DNA from: Lottia gigantea
Lineage: Eukaryota > Mollusca > Gastropoda > Lottiidae
Length of the DNA: 64,000 nucleotides
Direction of reading: 5' to 3'
Assembly (NCBI RefSeq): GCF_000327385.1
Contig: NW_008708367.1
Span: 286,966 to 350,965, forward strand
The notes under the pieces are model-generated. The model did not search any database. It was given only the letters and a program-made list of their open reading frames with translations, and was not told where the DNA came from. Positions 57,901 through 64,000 of the stretch are shown here, piece after piece; positions within the stretch are counted from its first letter, which is position 1; every line of letters starts with the position of its first letter. Made by a program: the position numbers and the translations under genes.

Positions 57901-60900
57901 CCCAGCATTCCCTGTTTTTCCCTCCTCTCGTAAATCGTGAACACGACAACCTAGCTGACAAACCCCAGCTCCAGCTCGACATAAATAAATACTCCGTATA
58001 TAATGCCACCTTAATTAACAAATAACTTTAATTTTAAAGGCAAACTATTTTTTTAATATTTGATTTACTGACTAATAATATAGGTGAGTTTTTAAACCAA
58101 AAAGAAAGTTTGATATTTTATTAACACAAAGTCACAGACTATCTGACTTGAAGATGATATTCCAATTCAAATAAAAACAAACAATAAATGTAATTTCATG
58201 TACTAACAAGAAGAAAAGAGACAATAAGATCAAGATAAAGTTGATAGTGAGATTTTTGAGAGACTGAGCTTGATCAGGGTTAGCATTGAGAAGTACAACT
58301 TTAATTAAAGTTGATCGTGAGATGTTTTTGAGTAATAGGGTTTGGGTGTCAGAAGTTATAAAAAGAGAAGAAATAAATAGAAATCATACAAACCTGTTGT
58401 TGATAGGATCGTAAGCTTCCACAGAATTTAAGTAATTAGAACCATCATGACCCCCCACAGCATAGAGATATCCACCAAGGGTACCTACTCCGACCCCACC
58501 CCGACAGGTAGACATGGGAGCCACCAGGGTCCAGGTGTCAGTACTGTAGTCATATTTTTCCATCGATGACAGCGGAGAATTATCATCAAAACCACCTGAT
58601 AAGAAAAAAACAATTTTCATTTTTAACATTTCTCATAGCATGAAACAGTGAAGTTCCTGACTATATTTCCATTAAATATACCACCACATATTTCTTAAAA
58701 ACAGTAAGATTTTACATAAGAAACAAAAAACAGAATAAAATGTGCGTTTAATCATCAACGATCAACACAAAGCCAGTTACACCTTGTAAAGCTTTCATTT
58801 ACAAGAATAACCACTTGGCCAAACCTTTTGGCATTGATCTTTTCTGGATTATCCATACCCACCTACAGCTGGGTCGACTGGAAAAATAAGCAAAGATAAA
58901 AGGTTCAAGGTCTTCAGAATCAGACTCTCTCATGTCAACCAATCTTAACTCAAAAATACTGATCAATGACATCATGTAAAGATTTCAATTCTCTAACCAT
59001 TTGTGCTACAACCCTCTCCTCATAATATACCAAAAAAGAGAAGATCTTACCCACGACAAAAATATTCCCGTCTAAAACAGCAACGCCAGCCCCAGCTCTA
59101 CGTTCCTTCATATTAGCCAGTGATGTCCATTTATTAACAAACGGGTCATATCGTTCACATTTATCTAACGAGCTGTTTCCATCGTTACCACCCAGAGCAT
59201 AAATCTGACCCTGGATAAAAATAAAAACAGAACAAATGTAAAGTTTAGATATAAAAAGAGATCTTTTCTGTCAGTTTCTGTTTTAAAGGGACAGGTTTGC
59301 CATTTTGGGGGTTGATTTTAGTCTTGAATATATGTAAATAGTCTTCAGAAATACTAGAAATGTACAAAAACTGTATATTTCCTTCAAATATATCTTAAAC
59401 TAGAAATTTCGTTCACTATTTCTATACATTGCAGAGTCTCCAAAAAAAAAACGAGTTGTCAAGGCTCAAATTTCGACTTTGAGTTGTGGATAGTATTACT
59501 GACAGGCTCTTTATTTCATATTTCAAAAAAGAGAACAATTTCTTACGAACCTTTAAAGCAGCAACACCAACGCCCCCTCTCCTCGTGTTCATTGAAGCTA
59601 CGAACGTCCAGACATCTGAGGCTGGGTCATATCTCTCTACGGAGTTAAAACATGCCGTATCATCCAGCCCTCCTACTGCATAAATTGGTCCACCTAGACC
59701 AGCCAGAGCAATACCTCGTCTGAAAATATAATAATTATCAAATAAGATATGTGATGATCTTGTATCTTGTGCTTCTACACTTCATTTCTACATGTCTTAT
59801 AAACAGTGTATTAGAAACAGTTTGTCATAGCTTCACATTGTGAATTTCATTTTGTGACCAACCTGAGAGTTCCCATGGGAGCGATTTGTTTCCATTGGTT
59901 AGTTTTAGGATCGAAAACTTCTCCGCTGTTTAAATGTTCGTTACCGTCATGGCCTCCTACAGCATACAGTAATCCTGAAAATACAAATAAATAATATCTT
60001 AACAATCATGGTCGTCTTGTTGAACCATCAGTCAGAAGGAGAAAACTAAAAAGAAATAAACTGGTAATTCTACTATATTACTACGTTAAATAACTCAATT
60101 AAAGTGGACTGCAGTGCTTGTGTTTAATCATTTTCACAATGTTATGATATTATGAACTCTGTCTTATACATTGACTGCAATAGCCCCTAGTCTTGTATCA
60201 GGGAAGTTTATATAACAGCAATTTGATTGGATTGTATGCTAACAAATAAACCTGATGTTTTCAGCCTTTCTGTCTAGGGCTCTGATTGGCTGTATTCCCT
60301 GGCATACAATCCAATAAAATCGCTGCATTCTGTGATACAAGAATAGTGGCTATTACAGTTAATGTATAAGAATGAAGTTCCTAATAACTTGACATTGTGA
60401 AGATGGTTTTTAATGTTACCTAGATGCTTTCAAAATCTTTCTTCAACTATATTCAAGTATTGTAGTACGTGCATGTCTATCACTTGCTGTGTATGTGACA
60501 CATAACAAGTGTCACAATAGGAAGGGACATAACTCTAGTTATGGCATAGCATGTTTCAACTATCCAGAAGTTTGATTTACCGCACAATTTTTTCGGGAAC
60601 AGAAATGCTCGGATAAACAGGTTCAACTGTATTTCAGAGGTTTCAATCCCTTTTAAAAAAAAAAAAACCAATATTTTAATAAATGTAAATACCATTAGCA
60701 GAACAAACTCCAACATGGCGTCGTCTGGTATTCATCTCGGCCACTGGAAACCAGCGGTTCTTTCTAGGATCGTAACATTCGATAGATTTAAACGGGTCAC
60801 CAGACGACCCACGACCTCCCACACAAAATAAAACACCTACAAAATTAAGCAAACAACTCATCCTAGAATGTAAACAAATATTCTTGCTCTTCTATACACA

Positions 60901-62133
60901 TAATAAAAAAGATTATATATATTTAGTCCAGATGACTAACATGACTATAAAATGCCTTCAATATTTTTGACAAAAATTAATAAACATGAAATAACAAAAA
61001 GAGTGCAGACCTGCGTAACTTTTCCGTGGCCTCGTTCGTTGATTGACTTTAAAGTCGGGAACTAGATTAGCCAGTGACATCTGGTAGTATTTAGCTTCAT
61101 CGAGAAGATCTCGACACTCCAAATTACTTTTCACCATGGGATTACTTTCAACGCTATCTAATAAATAGGTCGGAGACATCAACGGAAACTTGATAGCGGT
61201 GAGTAGCGCGGCTAAATGGTCCTTGCGTGTCTTCAAATCCACGTTAATCCATTTCACAACGGATTCGTACACTTGTGATTCGTTGTCCACGTGTAAATCT
61301 TGTGAACTCACAGCATGCAATAAGAGTTTAAAACTCATATTTTTAAATTCCTCCGTATCTGTGATCTCGATAAAATGATCGAGGATGTAATCGTCAGCCA
61401 TTCTCATCAGTTCAACGCGATTATGTTGCTCCGCGAAATTCCTCACATCAATACAATTTGACGAATGTAAATGAGTTTTCATAAAATCACAGCACGCTCC
61501 TGCCACTGTTTCAATTTGTAAAATCGATGCCGCAAACAAAATAGGTTGAACATTTTCCACAGTAAGAACTATTTTTGAGGTGTACGCAAACTTGATCAAT
61601 TTTTCCATCGCACTTTCGTCAATGTCGTGAATTGTCACTGTATCTTGTTTACTCTCCGCCATTTCAGATGTAAACATTGCACGGAAATATAGACTAGAAC
61701 ATGCCAGTACCATTTTATGACATTTAAACGAACGCTTATTAACATTGATTTCTACATCGCATAGATCACCCGATTCGTAAAAATCATACAATGTTTTAAA
61801 ATTGTCTTTAAACAATGTTTTCATTTCGTAATTAAAAGGTGCGGCTGGTAGATCGTGACTCAGACTGCTGAGATTGAAGGCAGGGTTACCAGGGTTATGT
61901 TCTCCTGTTTCTTGAGACATTTTTTTAACACTGTGACAGTTTTTGTGGCCGTGTGAATGAGCACGAATGTGCGAGTGTCCAGATAATCGTGATTTATTAT
62001 ATGCTTCCCAAAACACTCGTGATTTTATGGACGAAAAGGTTTTTTTTCCAGGAACTGGTGGAATAGGGGGAGATTTTGCTGTTGTATTTGGCAAACTATC
62101 TGTTCGCTTGGGAGTAGGAGGCGCTCTCGGCAT
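54836..62133 (-). CDS. KLHL8: KLHL8, BTB-BACK-Kelch ubiquitin-ligase adaptor
   Basis: KLHL8 recruits substrates to Cullin-3 ubiquitin ligase. Shared exons: 61011-62133, 60693-60836, 59863-59974, 59551-59719, 59051-59210, 58394-58595, then one of two last exons: 57847-58009 (690 residues) or 54836-54959 (677 residues). Human KLHL8 is about 620; the excess is an N-terminal Pro-rich and His-rich stretch (1-100). BTB is about 113-220 ([28 protein letters not shown]), BACK about 225-330, then [13 protein letters not shown] and six Kelch repeats with [46 protein letters not shown] and [17 protein letters not shown]. These phrases match KLHL8 rather than other KLHL members. The exon 1 donor is gtctgc, not the usual gtaagt, but the join is supported by phase and by the [11 protein letters not shown] match. 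An inner Met at MSQETGE could be an alternative start. Confidence 0.93.
55068..55359. mobile_element. TTAA-flanked MITE, family C, reversed copy
   Basis: Clean ends: TTAA (55068-55071) aagggacag at the left and ctgtcccttt with TTAA (55356-55359) at the right. It lies just upstream of exon 7b, in the intron. Confidence 0.8.
55637..55745. mobile_element. MITE family B, left arm only
   Basis: It matches the left arm of 8363-8612: tgtgtatcagggacactgat, ccaattttcaatcagacgtc and a following tgtgg. The right arm is absent. Confidence 0.6.
56045..56354. mobile_element. TTAA-flanked MITE, family C
   Basis: It starts TTAA agagacagcttcacc and ends atggcgaacctgtctct, with the shared agccaatcagtaatagtgtt core. 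The right TTAA is not kept. Confidence 0.7.
56883..57110. repeat. dispersed repeat D, copy 2
   Basis: It shares several blocks with 35758-36025 (aaaatcaaaaagatatagat, tgagtacaaaatctgagcc, cagcaccaattcattcctgg). The last block occurs twice here (about 57036 and 57076). Confidence 0.65.
57531..57798. repeat. 9-bp minisatellite just downstream of KLHL8 exon 7a
   Basis: About 29 copies of a(a/c)gg(a/c)aacc. On the KLHL8 strand it reads as repeated ggtttcc(t/g)t and ggttgcctt. It begins about 50 bp past the exon 7a stop, so it would lie in the 3' UTR of that isoform. The frames across it are open only because the unit is 9 bp without stops. Confidence 0.95.
57847..58009 (-). CDS. KLHL8: KLHL8 proximal last exon (7a)
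   Basis: In the phase left by exon 6 it reads [19 protein letters not shown], then [15 protein letters not shown] and on to a stop at 57847-57849. The CRAGAGV core and the W at the start match the human KLHL8 end. The acceptor is weak (gttaattaag). A possible internal donor (gcaggtatac, about 57897) would allow further splicing, but joining it to exon 7b gives an early stop, so 7a and 7b look mutually exclusive. Confidence 0.75.
59283..59510. mobile_element. TTAA-flanked MITE, family C, truncated
   Basis: It starts TTAA aagggacaggtttgcc and runs through gggggttgattttagtct to the sequence tagtattactgacagg; the right end is lost. It lies in a KLHL8 intron about 40 bp from the exon at 59551. 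Confidence 0.65.
60133..60407. mobile_element. palindromic MITE, family A
   Basis: The ends are ttcacaatgttatgatatta and taacttgacattgtgaagat; the interior has cattgactgcaatagcccc and gctctgattggctgtattc. It lies in a KLHL8 intron. Confidence 0.7.
60535..60640. repeat. dispersed repeat F, copy 2
   Basis: It shares gtttcaactatc and tcgggaacagaaatg words with 33083-33190 in the same order. It lies in the first KLHL8 intron pair. Confidence 0.5.
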
Positions 62134-62390
62134 AATAGGCTTTTACAAATCCAGATTAATTCCCGTTCAGTATCTTCGCTTTTCCTCCATCATAATTTCT
62201 TCCTTTCTCTCCAACTGAAAATATTTAACAAATAATATGACATTATAAAAGTCAGTTTCTATAGTCTAGGCAGTCCCATTGTTATGGTGAAGTCCACACA
62301 GGTTGGGACCCAGCGCCGAGATTGATTAATTTTCAGTGTGTTCGACTGTTCGTACAAAACGATTAATGCAATTAGTGTCATCCAAACACT

Positions 62391-62486
62391 TAGTTTTATT
62401 GGAATTGCTGGAACCTCAGATGTCTGATTGAAAATTGGAATGGTGCAAATTAATTCTATCAGTGCCCCCAATACACATACAAATTT
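62391..62486. mobile_element. MITE family B, right arm only
   Basis: It matches the right arm of 8363-8612: cttagttttattggaattgc, ctgattgaaaattggaatgg and ccccaatacacatac. Confidence 0.6.
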
Positions 62487-63238
62487 TAGAAAACCTCTTT
62501 ACAATCCCTTCGAAGATCAGGTAAATCAGGTAAATGTAGATCTATTTCGTCATTTTGCCTCAGACTAAAATTCAATTCATTGATTCAACTTTCAAAGCAC
62601 GAACAAGGTCAAATATTTCCTAAGAAAAACAAGATCAGACAATTTTTCTTCTTACCACGAAGACTGCACTTTTATTCTTTAGTTTGGCCTCACACCTTTC
62701 ACGAATTTATTAAGGGCGTCTTTCAAACTGAGTCGAAATGAAAAGAAATGTCAAAATGCCATTTTTGTCTATCTCGCCATCTTTAAGTTAGGGTGAACTT
62801 GTTTACCAAAAATAAGTGTTCTTCATCAATTTATAAACTAAATTTTAATCTAAATAACTTTTCTATGAATTTCTAACAGTAATGATTTGGGTAGTACCAT
62901 GATTTGAATGGTCTTTCGACTGAAATTTGTGGAATTTTGTTCAAATTTGTTACATTGTTCCGGAAAAGAAAATTTAAGAGTAGAATTATTGACATAAAAA
63001 CGAGTACAACATAAACACTTGAATATCCAGACTCTACAAATCAAATTCGAAGCATTCGGCAACCCCCGGCTTTTTCGTAAAGATGAATCAAACGGTCTAC
63101 CGTGTCAGGTACGCTTGGGTTCTTCAACAGATTCAGCTTTACGATTACGATTACAATTACGGCCCATCGTACAAAATTCTCCACATAAAATCGTATATAT
63201 TTCAAAAGGGCATCGAATGAGCTTTCATAAAATACTGC

Positions 63239-63670
63239 AGTGGCGGCCCCAAGGGAGACATCTATAAACAATACTGCAGTGGTGGCTACAAGGGGGACAT
63301 CTATAAACAATACTGCAGTGACGGCTACAAGGGGGACATCTATAAACAATACTGCAGTGACGGCTACAAGGGAGGCATCTATAAACAATACTGCAGTGGT
63401 GGCTACAAGGGGGACATCTATAAACAATACTGCAGTGACGGCACCAAGGGGGACATCTATAAACAATACTGCAGTGGTGGCTACAAGGGAGGCATCTATA
63501 AACAATACTGCAGTGACGGCACCAAGGGGGACAACTATAAACAATACTGCAGTGACTGATACAAGGGGGACATCTATAAACAATACTGCAGTGACGGCTA
63601 CAAGGGAGGCATCTATAAACAATACTGCAGTGGTGGCTACAAGGGGGACATCTATAAACAATACTGCAGT
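63239..63670. repeat. 39-bp minisatellite, 11 copies, open on both strands
   Basis: Units contain acatctataaacaatactgc followed by agtg(a/g)(c/t)ggc(t/a)(a/c)c. The unit is 13 codons with no stop in one frame on each strand, giving SINNTAV-type repeats on plus and AVLFIDVPL-type repeats on minus. No splice or start context supports translation. Variant units alternate, indicating duplication of larger blocks. Confidence 0.93.
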
Positions 63671-64000
63671 CTGACTAATAATTATTGTTTAATCAAAAAA
63701 TTGAATATAACATGACCATGGCAATTCTTAATTCGGCAAATCGAAAGTAGACATCTGTCTGTACTGGAAACGTCTATTTTCATAATTATTCTTCCGCATC
63801 CTAATTTCTTCTTATTTCCCCAATAAAATCTTGCGTGCAAAACCAAAAAAAGTATTTTTAAAGGAACTATGAGATTTTGGTTCATTTCTAGCATCTGCCC
63901 CTTTAAATAAACGCTTCTAACATCTCTTTATAATAGGACGTTTTAATGCTTTATCTGTTTTTTCATTATCATACATTTTGTACACACATTGACTGCACGA

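Larger units (their letters stand above)
62134..64000. other. region upstream of KLHL8
   Basis: It should contain the KLHL8 promoter and perhaps a non-coding first exon. It holds half of a family B MITE (62391-62486) and the 39-bp array at 63239-63670. No coding exon was recognised. Confidence 0.65.

Noticed and set aside
63041-63674. Long repeat-encoded frames on both strands (144 and 206 codons) as a real gene
   Set aside because: They exist only because the 39-bp unit lacks stops; there is no start context, splice logic or family similarity.

Overview
This is a window of an animal nuclear genome: AT-rich, intron-dense, with GT-AG introns and long non-coding stretches. Protein similarity to vertebrate orthologues is clear but moderate. 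The style of the dispersed repeats and the single gamma/delta/zeta-type sarcoglycan gene suggest a lophotrochozoan, most likely a mollusc. That placement is an inference; nothing in the window fixes the species.

Layout. (1) 0.65-12.0 kb, minus: the first 14 coding exons of THOC2 (mRNA export); the gene continues past the left edge. (2) 12.2-19.3 kb, plus: complete ALKBH8 (tRNA wobble-uridine modification), head to head with THOC2 across 228 bp. (3) 21.3-23.4 and 25.4-27.8 kb, minus: two tandem single-exon genes, each with nine C2H2 zinc fingers and the same unusual N-terminal domain. (4) 29.7-36.3 kb, minus: the OST3/6-type oligosaccharyltransferase subunit (MAGT1/TUSC3). (5) 36.4-45.1 kb: gene-poor, full of minisatellites. 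(6) 45.1-48.6 kb, plus: a gamma/delta/zeta-type sarcoglycan. (7) 48.6-54.8 kb: repeats only. (8) 54.8-62.1 kb, minus: KLHL8, a BTB-BACK-Kelch protein with two candidate last exons. (9) 62.1-64 kb: upstream DNA with a 39-bp array. The genes are unrelated housekeeping or tissue genes. The only functional pairings visible are the shared THOC2/ALKBH8 promoter and the zinc-finger duplicates.

The most notable feature is tandem duplication acting on exons. In ALKBH8 a 51-bp unit made of 28 bp of exon and 23 bp of intron, including the 5' splice site, is repeated about seven times. Every copy keeps the same phase and the run has no stop, giving a ladder of frame-neutral splice donors inside the catalytic domain. 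In the sarcoglycan gene an acceptor and exon start are duplicated exactly 120 bp upstream, again open and in frame. In KLHL8 the last half-blade of the propeller has two alternative exons 3 kb apart. ALKBH8 also carries a 1.45-kb array of a 23-bp unit against a splice acceptor; its founder sequence can be traced to a hAT-type MITE 2 kb away in the same window.

At least fourteen tandem arrays with unrelated units (9 to 91 bp) and several MITE families fill the introns and intergenic DNA. No rRNA, tRNA, CRISPR, LTR element or virus-derived gene was recognised. All exon joins were read by eye from splice signals, phase and remembered family alignments, without transcript data or database search.
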